DNA from: Fragum whitleyi
Lineage: Eukaryota; Mollusca; Bivalvia; Cardiida; Cardiidae
Reading direction: 5' to 3'
NCBI GenBank assembly: GCA_948146395.1
Contig: OX411559.1
Location: 34,614,215 to 34,678,214, forward strand
DNA length: 64,000 nt
The translations under genes were made by a program, and so were the position numbers. Below the pieces are notes generated by a model that was given only the letters and a program-made list of their open reading frames with translations, was not told where the DNA came from and searched no databases. Of this stretch, positions 31,910-42,486 are shown one piece after another (positions within the stretch are counted from its first letter, which is position 1; the number at the start of each line of letters is the position of its first letter).

Positions 31910-34900
31910 GTGAGTAGGAACAAACGCTTTCCAAGGATATGGGAATTCGCATTTTTCTCCAGGTGTCCCCGGACAATTAAAATATGATTTTCTATTTGTC
32001 CGGGTCCAAAATGAACTTTTTCGAAAAAACAAAGGGAATTCGGATAAAGAAAACAAAATACTGTAATTTCTTCATTGAAAACAATGTTGTTTCCTCTTTG
32101 AAACAAACAATAGGCTAAAACTGAATCTGTATTTAGTACAAACTAGACTTCCTCTGGTATTTATATTGTCCACGAACACGTAGGCTCGAAAGATGTATTT
32201 GTCCGAAAATTACATAACCCCGTTGCGGACAAGTCACAAATTTCCACACATTTTACCGATTAAATTCAACGAGATGGTAGTGTTCAATAAGAGTAACTAA
32301 ATTTTGTACAAGTTTGGTCTGTGGTTTGATAAAAGCGTCTTTGATGGAATTGAATTCTTTAAACAAATTTAGTAGACATAACCCTTAAGAATATCCCTGC
32401 CAAGTTTAAGATATGTCCAATAGTTTAGGCGAAGATTAACCTTCTCTGAGATTTTTGGCAATATTTTGACATTCCATAACCATGGAAACCAGAGATTTTG
32501 ATTGAATAAAATCATTTTTACAATTTTGGGAGAGCTTAAACCAAAGAACATACCTACCCAGTGGTTAGGAAAAGTTAAGAAGTTTTTCTAAGATTTTCAG
32601 CAATTTTCGGCCATTTTTCAGCCTTTCTGTTACATTGGAAACTAGAGTTTTTGATGATATTAAATTCTTTTAACAACTCTTGAAGAGCTTCACCCAAGGA
32701 ACATCTCTGCCAAGTTTCAACTTTATTGGCCTAGTGGTTTAGGAGAAGAAGATTTTTTTCTAAGATTTTTGCGGTTTTCAGCCTTTCTGTTACCATGGCA
32801 ACCAGAGTTATTTATACAATTCAATTCTTTTGACAACTTTTAAAGAGCTTCACCCAAGGAACATCCCAGCCAAGTTTCAGCTTGTTTGGCCCAGTGGTTA
32901 AGGAGGAGAAGAAATTTTAAAGAAATTGTTGACGGACGAACGGACGGACGGACGATGTACGGACGACGGACGGTGAGAGGTCACAATAGCTCACCTTGAG
33001 CACTTTGTGCTCAGCTGAGCTTAAAAGCCCAAACATGCCGTAAATGGCGTTGGCGCATTTACCCCACTTTCCTAATTTGAACAGCTCATTTTCTTTTCTA
33101 GGTTCGGTGCGGGTATCGTACACAGCGCCACCCAGTGTTCGTAAGAATGGCGGACAAGGAATCAAGGTGGGGCTACAATAATGGATTGAAGACCCTGATC
33201 CCAACAGTATTAACACTCGGTGTGATTGGCTACCCGTTTATACTCCCTGATATGATAGGCGGTAAGTTAATAACAATTCAAATGCCATTCGAAAAATCAC
33301 TGGGTCATTATCGTAAACTTGAAAGTAGCTAGGTGGTAAGTTTATGGGTCATTTTCAGGTTATTCAGCTACAGGCGGTAATTCGGCCAATACGCTTGAAG
33401 AAAAGAACATTTCTCCAATGCTTTCCTTTCGCCCTTGAGTTCTTTTGGGCATATAAATTGATGACAAAATGTAGTTTTGCACTGAGTTGAGGAATTAAAT
33501 AAAAAAAAAAATGTCCAGTTTTAATCTTTCGTTGATTTTGTTGAATACTCAACGTCATTTAAATGCTTGTGACGTTTTGTAAACCCATGTGCGAAACGAA
33601 GAATTTTCATGACTGCGCCCTTATCATAACCGTGGTATATTCGGTAGAATTGATGTCCGAAGGCCCTATACGGCTCCACGTGAGATTCTTCATATGAGGT
33701 CGAAACATTTATTACCACCCGATCAAATATACATTCTAAAGATGCCAATATAAAGAACTATCTTAGCTTGAATGACGTGAATGCCACACAACGTTTGCAA
33801 CAAAAAGAAATCACATCTTCTTAAGAATTATAATTGAATACCATTTTCTTCGTTGCTTTTTCAGTCAATAAGGTATACATGTACGTATCATAATAATGAC
33901 AACCATCTCTGGAAAATTGACAAGGCTACATTTATTCTAATGCAGGAAATGGCTACAATTACGAAGATGACGTCGACAACCCGTTCGTATCCACGAAGAT
34001 ACCCGAGAGAGAACTCTATATCCGGTGGCTGGAAGTTTCCGCCTATTTTCCCGCCATGCAGTTCTCCTTTGTTCCGTGGCAGTATGATGAAGAAGTTATC
34101 AGGATTGCACGACATTATGTTTACATTCACGAGAATGTTGTGACGCCAATTGTTCTAAAGGCAGCTGAGGAGTCTGTGACGAAAGGTAATGTTATTTATC
34201 ATACAATGATATTGACCTGATACTTTCTGATGACCTAACATGGTATCAGGCAGTCTATATAAACAACTTGCTTTTACTTTCACCTGAATGTCTCTGATAT
34301 TTAAGTGTTTTTGTAATTAGGCCGCGCCGAAAAAAGGTTGCATGATAAATATAATTAATTAACATATGTCAAGGTTATTTGGTCTCGACATTGAGAAATT
34401 ATCATGACTGGACAAAGCCTCGTCATGACAAATTTACAACTCCTTACTTCGACCAGGTAACTTTAATTTTAAAGACACCAATATGTTATTTTCTTAAGAT
34501 ATAGGACATACTATGTGAAAGGCTTCATGTCATAGAGGGACTGATATTACAAGTATCTGTTTATTCGCAATTGCTTATATCTTTGTGGACTGCATATCAA
34601 CAAAATTGCCAGAGTAACAATACGAGGGTTGTTCAAATTAAATCATCATTGAATTATCGCTATGTGAAAAAACTATACTCATATAAACGAGACACTTTAT
34701 ATGCTCAAACTTGCAAAAACCTGAAGCAGTTGAACGGTGTATATTCATTTCACACCAAAACAAAAATACATGGGTATTAGGTGGCGGCGAACAGTTCTTG
34801 ACGCTAGCGACGTAGTCGGAAATTGAGACATTCATGTGTAATTTGGCTTGTCACTGCTCGGTATTCAGGAAAGAAATGTTAATCTGTGCTTTTATGGTTT

Positions 34901-36938
34901 GTATAAAAGTAAAATCGAATGGTACAAAATCAAAGTTCCCAGAAAGGTACCCATTAGTAAATCGCCGATATCTTCCAGAGACTCGGAAATTGACGTCCCT
35001 ATAGCTGCTATTAGTTTCTTTCTGTCCATTTTACCTCTTATTTCCCGGAGCACCGAAGCGTCTCCACCGATAAAAATACAGTATTTGGAAGAGTTTATCA
35101 TTCCCCTTCAGCGTGACAAGTATTTAATTTATGTCTTTTTGGTATTTTTTCTATATTTCTAATGAAATAATTAAACATCGAAATTCACATCATTCAGTCG
35201 ACGTCGTCTAGAACGTTCCGAAACACTTACCCCGCCATATTGTAAACGAACATTAACGAAAAAAAACTCCGGTCAAATAACTTCAAATTTAGACAAGGCA
35301 AACGCAATACTTATTCCAGCAACTCAATTAGTTTTCAAGTTTTCAACAGTTATAAGAGAGAGAAAATTCACCAAAGAAGACCAGAAATATGAATTATTTT
35401 ATCTGCTGCGCAGGGTACTTGATATCATGGCATTCTATATTGCAGATGCACACGAGTTCGATAACTATATCAATTTTACATAATCATGCGTGGATTGGAT
35501 TCCGACAGCGAATGATACCAAATCTAGTTTGATTGCTTCAAAAATAAAATTTTGCGAGGCAAAATCCGGATAATTTTTTTAACAACCCGTATATGCTGCC
35601 ACAATATAAAATTACATAGTGATACTATCTCCCTAGACATCCAACCTATCGCAAATTATCGGGGTTCGTTGATACACCCAATCCCGATAATATGCGCTTG
35701 GTCAGGTGTCTAGGGTCATTCTTTGAAATTTTATTTGCATATCTGTCCATAAATGTAGGAAGGGTGCGTTCGCAAGAAATGAGCTGACAAACGGACTGAC
35801 GCCGGGACAGACAGACAGACAAAAGGGCTGACACTTGGACGAACAGAAAGACAGAGCGGATACTAACACGCGCCCACCTTCAGAGGGGCACATAAATCGA
35901 GTGCACGTACATTTACTTTCAATATCGTCACTAAGAAGAATGTGCGCATGGAGGAAAATGCTTGGGCCTGTTTTACAAAACATCTTACGAAAAAAATAAT
36001 CACAAGTCAATCACAAATCGTTCCTAGTGTGTACATTCATTGTAAGATTCTGCCTGGCAATACCTCATAGGAATTGTCTTTAGAAGACGATTCCAATGAG
36101 ATAGTGCAAGTCAGAATTCAAATCACAAATAGAATAAATAACCGCTAGCCGGACATCCTCTCAGAGCTTCTATTAAAAAAGATTGTCAATGCTGTGCACA
36201 TTTGCAATTTTATACAGTGGTCAGTTTGTTTGTTTGTTTGTTTGAATGGGTTTAATGCCGCTTTCAACAATCTCGCACCTAACAACGGAATTCTGGTATT
36301 TCTTTCACCTGTACTACCATTACACCCTTTCCTAGCCTCCGACTGCTATTTCACATAGGTTAACGATTATCTACCCATTGGTGAAAGACAAACGTCAGAA
36401 AGGATATTTGCCGCCACCGGGGATCGATCCCATGACTTCCAGATTGGAAGTCTTGTGCCTAACCAACTGCGCTTTGGTGGCGGCCTATACAGTGGTCAGC
36501 AATTCGTTCAGGATGACAAAACAGTGCAAACTGTTTACTAAATACATCTCACTTTGCATGTTTACTAGTAATTGGCAAACAGTCTGCATTGTTTTGTCAT
36601 CCTGAAATCAAGGCAGGACAAAGGAATTGCTTGCTCTTCAAGCTTTCTTGTAAAACTTTTTTTATCTTGTTATTTCAGGAACACCTATTATACGACCATT
36701 GTGGTGGCTTGACCCTTATGATCTTAACACCCTAGAAACAGATTCCCAATTCTTAGTTGGAGACGCCTTACTAGTGGCCCCTATTTTGGAAAAGGGGTCC
36801 AGACAAAGGGACATATATCTCCCTACAGGTATATGGGAGGATAGTCTTAGTGGAGAGACTTTACAAGGACCTCAATGGTTGAGACATTATCAAATTAATC
36901 TAGATCAGGTGGCTACATTTCGGCTGATTGATAGATAA
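30566..36938 (+). CDS. MYORG-like: Family 31 glycosidase, MYORG-like, 4 coding exons
   Basis: Join 30566-31909, 33102-33261, 33946-34185, 36679-36938: 2004 b, 667 residues plus stop. All junctions are GT-AG with matching phases (0, 1, 1). Residues 1-24 form a likely signal peptide (CITLISLVFSSTLAYG). The N-terminal beta-sandwich includes WYGGAELHGQRWPIN. The catalytic barrel has LEIDDMYSSTYGDFDF, VTAWVTPFANLNS and DSFKFDAGE, whose Asp409 is the expected nucleophile. Asp466 in VRMADKESRWG, 57 residues later, is the likely acid/base by spacing to MYORG. PFILPDMIGGNGYN and YFPAMQFSFVPW follow, then a C-terminal beta domain (DALLVAPILEKGSRQRDIYL). GH31 enzymes hydrolyse alpha-glycosides; MYORG acts in the ER/Golgi lumen as an alpha-galactosidase (family knowledge). 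Its ~700 residues fit this length. Substrate here is not known. Confidence 0.93.
32340..32995. repeat. Intronic ~155-bp repeat array with GGAC-rich end
   Basis: In glycosidase intron 1. Three to four diverged units share AGAGCTTCACCCAAGGAACA, GCCAAGTTTCA and CCAGTGGTT. The array ends in (ACGG)n-like GACGGACGGACGG at about 32930-32975, then AGCTCACCTTGAGC. Same general class as 28130-28680 and 46230-47110. Confidence 0.7.
33102..33261 (+). CDS. Glycosidase coding exon 2
   Basis: Acceptor TTTTCTTTTCTAG, donor GGCG|GTAAGT. Encodes VRCGYRTQRHPVFVRMADKE onward, with the probable acid/base Asp466 and LPDMIGG. Confidence 0.92.
33946..34185 (+). CDS. Glycosidase coding exon 3
   Basis: Acceptor TTTATTCTAATGCAG, donor GAAAG|GTAATG. 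Encodes GNGYNYEDD, then IRWLEVSAYFPAMQFSFVPW, a substrate-site loop of GH31, and EVIRIARHYVYIHENVV. Confidence 0.92.
34619..35594. mobile_element. Mariner-like element remnant in glycosidase intron 3
   Basis: Left end TACGAGGGTTGTTC is mirrored by the right end AACAACCCGTA, both bordered by TA, giving ~975 b. The TACGAGGGTTGTTCAAA type of end is typical of mariner elements. I could not find a transposase with a D,D(34)D pattern inside, so it is either decayed or non-autonomous. Confidence 0.6.
35963..36135. mobile_element. Partial MITE, CAGGGGCCCG family
   Basis: GGGCCTGTTTTACAAAACAT, CAATCACAAATCGTTCCTAG and the GAATTGTCTTTAGAAGACGA hairpin, as in 24984-25230; the right TIR is absent. In glycosidase intron 3. 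Confidence 0.7.
36226..36482 (-). mobile_element. SINE, minus orientation, with tRNA-like head
   Basis: Runs from (TTTG)n and TTTAATGCCGCTTTCAACAA through the shared body to a tRNA-related head. The complement of its right end contains a B box-like GGGATCGATCCC and an A box near CACCAAAGCGCAGTTGG. About 200 b upstream of the last glycosidase exon. Confidence 0.8.
36679..36938 (+). CDS. Glycosidase coding exon 4 (last)
   Basis: Acceptor CTTGTTATTTCAG. Encodes GTPIIRPLWWLDPYDLNTLE through the C-terminal beta domain to VATFRLIDR-stop (TAA). Confidence 0.93.
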
Positions 36939-37139
36939 TGATAATTCTTGATTACCATATGACTTATTACTTATGTGAGCGCTTAGTTTTGTTTTGTGCT
37001 TAAATGAGTTGAATGTTTATGTTTTATTTGTCCAAATAGCAAAGGTCAAAGGCGGGTAAACAGATTTACTGTTGTAAATGTGTTTTAAAAGGTATAGTAA
37101 AATGAAAAATACTTGACTGCAAGTTCTTAAATAAGCATA

Positions 37140-37302
37140 TAATCGTAGTAAAAAGAGAGGCATAACTCTTTCAAAAATGCTGCTCATGTTATGCCTCTTG
37201 AGCATGAGTAGTTCTTGTCATTGCAAACACTCAAGTTTAAAGTGGATTTCCTTAATAACAACAGATGTGACCAAGATTATAGTTGTCATGCTGGTACTTA
37301 CC
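37140..37302. repeat. Dispersed 'AGAGGCATAACTCT' repeat
   Basis: AAAAAGAGAGGCATAACTCTTTC followed by ~150 b. Related segments are at 43095-43330 and 47640-47890 (GAGGCATAGCTCTTACAAAA, GGGGCATAATTTGCACAAAA). A common unclassified bivalve-type repeat. Confidence 0.55.
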
Positions 37303-37372
37303 ACGCCAATGGTTGAGAAATTATTAAATCAATCATTGTCAGGCGGCTACATTTTGACTGATTGCTAGATAA
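37303..37372 (+). pseudogene. Relic copy of the end of glycosidase exon 4
   Basis: CAATGGTTGAGA-ATTAT-AAATCAATC...AGGCGGCTACATTTTGACTGATTGCTAGATAA aligns with the last ~65 b of exon 4 (CAATGGTTGAGACATTATCA...GGTGGCTACATTTCGGCTGA...), stop codon region included. It is 430 b downstream of the real exon, with no upstream coding part left. Confidence 0.75.
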
Positions 37373-37820
37373 CGTCATAATATGACCTACCTTGCGAGAG
37401 TGAACTAACCTTGTTGAATATTTTCTTAAATTGTTATTTTACAAGCGGCATAACTACGCAAATGAGCTAGAAACAGATATAAACAATATATTTTGGTTGT
37501 AAAAATGATGTAAAAATGGATTTGCTGACATAATTTCACCTGCGGTAATATATGTTTTGCAGAATAAATTGAACCAATAAATTTGGAAATTTTTGTGTTG
37601 TATCACAAACATTAAGGTCATTATTAATAGAATATCAATTAGTGCTTATCAAATAACGACTTTATTAAACTAGTCATTTAGTCAACTAGTCAACAGATAA
37701 AAACCCAGCACAGCCTAAATTTTTATCGGTTTATAAATGACTTGTTAATTCAATCGGTATTCAATGACCACTCATTCAATATCCTCCCTATAATTACAAT
37801 GTACTGTATGCGTGTTTCTT
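37373..37820. repeat. Repeated block, possible 3' UTR-like sequence
   Basis: GTTGAATATTTT...CAATAAAT...TATCAATT...GATAAAAACCCAGCACAGCC...CAATGACCACTCATTCAATA. The same order of words occurs at 53808-54235. It follows directly on the exon 4 relic, so it may derive from the 3' UTR of a glycosidase paralogue, or be an independent repeat. Confidence 0.6.
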
Positions 37821-38434
37821 CATGCCAATTTTTGTAGTTTTAAGAAGGAACATGAATTGGAAAAGAATTTTATCTTATAACTCTACAAATATCTGTGTGA
37901 TAACAACCAATATGCTATTTTTTATGAAATCACATGGTTGTTTTAGAACAATGAAATAATGCAGTTATTTTCGAAACTTGCATTTCCATTAGAAACATCG
38001 ACAAAAACAAGGCAAAAGAGGTTATAAGATAAATATAATACATACTTAGTGTATTGTTTGAAAAAATATCTCACTCAGTTAGAGTTAAGCAGAGCCTCGA
38101 CAATTATCAATTCTCCCAACCTCGTTAGATTTTTTTCATACAAAACACAAAGTACAAATTATATATTTCAATAAACGAGGGTTGATCAAGTGGACAAGAA
38201 AAATAATTCTGTGATAAATCAACTATCCCCTATTTTCCAAAATTTTGACAAAAGAAACCTAAGTATATTGGGTGTTAGCTGTAGCTTGTCACAAGAAGTG
38301 ACTGGATACCCCACTTTGCTTTGACAGTAATAAGATACTTGTTGACCATGAAAACTTTAAGGAAACAAAGATTGTTCAATGGAACTGAAAATTTAGATCA
38401 ATTATCAATATAAGTTGTTGGTTTGCTTCAAAAA
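37821..38434. other. Intergenic, nothing recognised
   Basis: AT-rich; no gene or shared repeat seen. Confidence 0.4.
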
Positions 38435-38640
38435 CCTCGTAACTACAGCTTTAAACAGAAGTTATGAGCAGACCTGGGGTCGATTACATGTCAATGTAAT
38501 CTATTACAACTACAATTACTTGCAGATTCTATGATTACTGATTACATTATGATTACACAGTTTTTCATTGTAATCAATTACAATTACAATTACTTTTATA
38601 ATGTAATCATGATTACATCTGATTACATGTGATTACATTT

Positions 38641-38948
38641 TTATGCCCCCGTATCGAGAGATCGAGGGCATATTGTTTTACTCGTGTCCGTCTGTCTGTC
38701 TGTCTGTCCGTCTGTCCATCCGTCCTTCCGTCTGTCCGAAAACTTAACCCGAAAACTTAACCTTGCCAATATCTTCAAGCCTATTTCAGATACAAAGCTA
38801 ATATTTGGCATGATGATAGATCTCAATGATCCGCATCCGCTGGTACCAAAGTCAAGGTCATGTGACAAGGTCAAGGTCATCTGTCAAGGTCAAACTTTGA
38901 AAAAAATGCCTTTCCGGGGGCATTCGTGTTTCACAAACACATCTTGTT
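38641..38948 (+). mobile_element. TATGCCCCCGTATCGAG element, full-size copy
   Basis: TATGCCCCCGTATCGAGAGA, a (GTCTGTCT)n tract, AAGGTCAAGGTCATCTGTCA, and CATTCGTGTTTCACAAACAC at the end. Nested in the hAT-like element. Any ORF here is repeat-derived. Confidence 0.75.
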
Positions 38949-39464
38949 ATTTCAACCTTACTCATAACATTTTTGTCTTTTTTGGAGTTTATTCATTCAA
39001 GTTAGGTTTACAAACAATTAACAAAATGTGGAGGGATATACAATAAATAATTTATGTCAATTCTTCCCTTAGGTCTGTTAATATTTACCCAGGTGCTCTT
39101 TATGAATTTAGACATACCCAAAACTTTAATATCCTCTTACTTTTGCCTCCACTGCTATGGAAAGCATGTAGCACCTATAGCCTAGGTTAACATTTATAAA
39201 TGCTCTTGATGGTATTTTTGAATATTTGATGCATCAATAAAAGATAAAATTCAAAATTTTTCTTGGCCAGAATTTCCCAATTTTAAATCATATTTAACAT
39301 TTTCTTGTTTTCTTTTTTGTTTGGGTTCAGAAAATATGAGTTTTTTTTGCTAAAAGATAATTCAGTAGGTTTACCATTGTGAAAAAAACCGAAAGTAAAG
39401 GTCTTAGACAGAGTAAATAATTCTTCATTTTTTCAATTCATGGAAACGGCATGTCAAACTGTAA

Positions 39465-39915
39465 AACATAATGGATTTGTCAAATGTCTTTTAGGCTCTT
39501 TTAACTTTGTTGAAAAACTTCAAAAGATAATGTAATAACTATCCCATGTTTTGCAGTACTTAATTCAATTTTGCCCAATGGACTTTAAAACCGCAATGAA
39601 CCAACATCAAGATTAAAACATAATGGATTTGTCAAATGTCTTTTAGGCTCATTTATTTTTGTTGAAAAACTTCAAAAGATAATGTAATAACTATCCCATG
39701 TTTTGCAGTACTTCATTGAATTTTCCCAATGGACTTTAAAACCGCAATGAACCAACATCAAGATTAAAACATAATGGATTTGTCAAATGTCTTTTAGGCT
39801 CATTTATTTTTGTTGAAAAACTTCAAAAGATAATGTAATAACTATCCCATGTTTTGCAGTACTTCATTGAATTTTCCCAATGGACTTTAAAACCGTAATG
39901 AACCAACATCAAGAT
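39465..39915 (+). repeat. ~151-bp tandem triplication
   Basis: Three units starting AAAACATAATGGATTTGTCA and ending CCAACATCAAGATT; units 2 and 3 are nearly identical, unit 1 slightly diverged. Confidence 0.92.
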
Positions 39916-40986
39916 TCCTCCATAGTATTGTAAAGCATAGATTCACTTCCGTAGGACTTTTGTCATGTTATTTGGATTTGAGACATATCAGACAAATGAT
40001 AATTATTATAAGAAGAGAAGATTAAGTTATTTTGCCAATATATAAATGAATATCAAAATATAACTATCATGGGCTGTCAAATCCTAGTAAAGGGTTATTA
40101 ACAGGTAATTGTTTAACCCTTTGCTGTTTAATCCCTGATTTTTACGTGTCTGTGATTTTATGATTGAGAAAACATTGTGAAAAAAGAAGAAATTGCTTCT
40201 GACAAGCAATTTCTTCTTTTTCCACACAATTTTCTACCCTACTGAATGGTTATTTTTCAAATTAAATCCACTTTATATTTTCGTCTGCAAAACCTATGAA
40301 TTTGGACAGGTCTAAAATTTTGTAAAACAGGAAAGGGTTAAGAAGTGCAAGAGGCTATAGATTATCTTAGATGAGACTGACACTTCTTTTAATTCCTTAA
40401 CACCTTTAACATTATCATTAAAACACTTCATGGTCATTAGACATTTTGACTAGTTTTAATTTTCTATAAACTTAAAGCAAGAAACCAAAATTTTCTAAAC
40501 AAGGAAAAAAATAAAGACCAACTCTTGGGTACAAGACAATAATAGAAATTTCCTATAAAGCCAAATGAAAATTTAACTACTTGATTATTTTCCCAATACG
40601 TTATCTGTTTTGGGAAAAATCTTTTATTCAATTCAAGTTCTATCTAGTAACTCCAATTTCTTCAAAGGTATTTTCATTTGACATATTTGTATTCAATACT
40701 GAAACCTAGGACCATTATTTTAGTATAAATAAAAATTTGCCAAATATGACTATCATTGAAAATATTTTTTTTCAAATCTTGTACTTGCAAATATCACAAA
40801 TGTAATCATAATTTAATCGAGATGTAATCATGATGACATGCCTTTTTGCAATGTAATTGATTAATTTATGATTACATGTAATCAGAAATGCTCCGATTAC
40901 CGATTACAATAAGATTACCTGAAAATTGTAATCGATTACATGTAATCATGATTACCGATTACGATTACCCCAGGTATGGTTATGAG

Positions 40987-41487
40987 GTATAAGAAGCAAA
41001 CGGACGAAATTAACAATTAAAACATTTGTACATGACTGGTCATTTTTGTGTGACATATCTGTGGTAAGATAGACAACGGAAAAACGGACAGACAGATAGG
41101 CTTCTTCCAGCATATCCCCAAAAACATTCGTTTTGCAGGGTACAATGAAGGAAATAATTGAAACACCCATACATAAATAAAGAAGAATAAGTAACCATTG
41201 TAATAACTTATGGTCATATGGTCAACAGGATCTTCGCATCTCAAAAATTCAAAGTATATGTTAAAAGTTTAAAGCATAGCTAATTTTCTAAGAAATCAAC
41301 TAATTCGTTTAAAAAGAATGTCATGAGATGAATATTTTTTTCATAGTCTCAGATGTCATGTGTATGTTGCCATTAAACTTTCTTCTTTAATTTTAGAATT
41401 AACTTACTTAAAGCAATAGATGCAAATTCCCTTCAAAAAAAAAAAAGATTTTTGGCTTTCTTGAAGCTTGAGGAATCTAATCACAGG
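40987..41487. other. Intergenic, nothing recognised
   Basis: After the remainder of the split hairpin (GTTATGAGGTATAAG) there is no gene I can support. Confidence 0.4.
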
Positions 41488-41600
41488 TCCAATATGTCTG
41501 AACAGCATAAGGTCGCTGTATGGTCCACCCCACATTCTACTATCATTCGGAACACCAATCGGCCATTTCCGTAAACTGCAACAGACCTGGGATGTATGTA
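41488..41600 (-). pseudogene. Third, decayed copy of the RCC1L terminal exon
   Basis: The minus strand has GTAGAATGTGGGGTGGACCA (VECGVDHTATL) as in the other two copies, but the part before it differs, is out of phase with a phase-0 acceptor, and runs into a different end (CCSDILDL-stop). Non-functional as an exon of this gene. Confidence 0.65.
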
Positions 41601-42158
41601 AAGCGGCTAGGTGTGTAACATTTTGTTTGGCGGAAAAAGTTTTAGAAAAACTAGCACTGTAGATTTTCATCTTTTACAGTAAATAACGGCTGAAAATGTT
41701 TCGTCATTCTCAAAAATTAAGATTTTTCAGCCGTTATTTAAGAATCTAAAGATATTTATATTAGGATACAATGGTTTCACTTCAGTGACTTAAACAAGTA
41801 GTGTTGGCGACGTCGAATGTTTTTCACTCAGGGATTTGAGGGCTTACGCCATTTTAACTGACATAATCAAGTTTTTCCAAGGTTTTCCTGTAATTTTTAG
41901 AAATAGTCTGTCTATGTACATCCGAGGTTAATCGTGAGATTGGTGGAGTTGTGTTCCGAATGATTCTTCTAAATGGTCATTGGTGTAAGAGCTACCTGTA
42001 GTTTAAGCTATATTACACATGCCAGCCTGAGATACTCTATCTAATAGCGGAGCCATGGTGCTCTTTGTTCAACAACTTGATAAGGGGCATTTTTTCTAAA
42101 CATTTTTTTTTTTACAATTTTATCACAAACAAAGAAGATGTAGCTTTCTGTTTACCAG
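41601..42158. other. 3' flank of RCC1L, duplicated spacer
   Basis: 41985-42158 is the left unit of the ~250 bp tandem duplication. 41655-41750 contains a foldback (TTTTCATC...ACGGCTGAAAA / TTTTTCAGCCGT). No clear AATAAA was found for RCC1L downstream of either terminal exon within 200 b. Confidence 0.5.
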
Positions 42159-42236
42159 CTATGCAAATGATTTATAAAAGCCCACAGTATGGTCCACCCC
42201 ACATTCTACTCTATCGGCCACGGCTGGTAGAGCTAC
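42159..42236 (-). CDS. RCC1L: RCC1L terminal exon, distal duplicate
   Basis: Exactly 250 b downstream of the proximal copy and the same length (78 b). Acceptor TTAAAATACAG; phase 0. Encodes VALPAVADRVECGVDHTVGF YKSFA then TAG. Splice site, frame and stop are all kept while six or so residues changed, so it could serve as an alternative terminal exon. The duplicated unit runs over about 41985-42237 and 42238-42490. Confidence 0.75.
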   Translation of the reverse strand, partial: VALPAVADRVECGVDHTVGFYKSFA

Positions 42237-42408
42237 CTGTATTTTAAGTTTAAGCTATATAACAAGTCACTCATGACGGTATGAGACACTCTACCCAACC
42301 ACACCGTCTGGTTTCTATGTGTTCAACAAGTTGAAAATGCATCTCCTCTCTAGAATTTCTTTTCCAGTGTTATCACAGCCTATGAAGATGTAGCTTTCTG
42401 TATACGAG

Positions 42409-42486
42409 CTATGCGAATGATTTACATAAGGCTACTGTATGGTCCACCCCACATTCTACTCTGAAGGCCATGGCTGGTAGGGCTAC
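42409..42486 (-). CDS. RCC1L: RCC1L terminal exon, proximal copy
   Basis: 78 b; acceptor CTTTTATTTCAG; phase 0. Encodes VALPAMAFRVECGVDHTVAL CKSFA then TAG. Closest to the vertebrate C-terminus of the two copies. Confidence 0.88.
   Translation of the reverse strand, partial: VALPAMAFRVECGVDHTVALCKSFA

Larger units (their letters stand above)
38469..40978. mobile_element. hAT-like non-autonomous element, 2510 bp
   Basis: Perfect 8-bp target duplication GTTATGAG at 38461-38468 and 40979-40986. Ends CAGACCTGGGGT and ACCCCAGGTATG are inverted with one mismatch. The subterminal regions are dense in GATTACA/TGTAATC words in both orientations, probable transposase binding repeats. No transposase ORF. 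It carries inside it a nested repeat (38641-38948) and a 151-bp tandem triplication (39465-39915). The insertion split a CCTCGTAACTACAGC hairpin. Confidence 0.9.

Noticed and set aside
38684..39046. 120-codon ORF and the opposite-strand ORF at 38641-38880
   Set aside because: Translation of a (GTCTGTCT)n-containing dispersed repeat.
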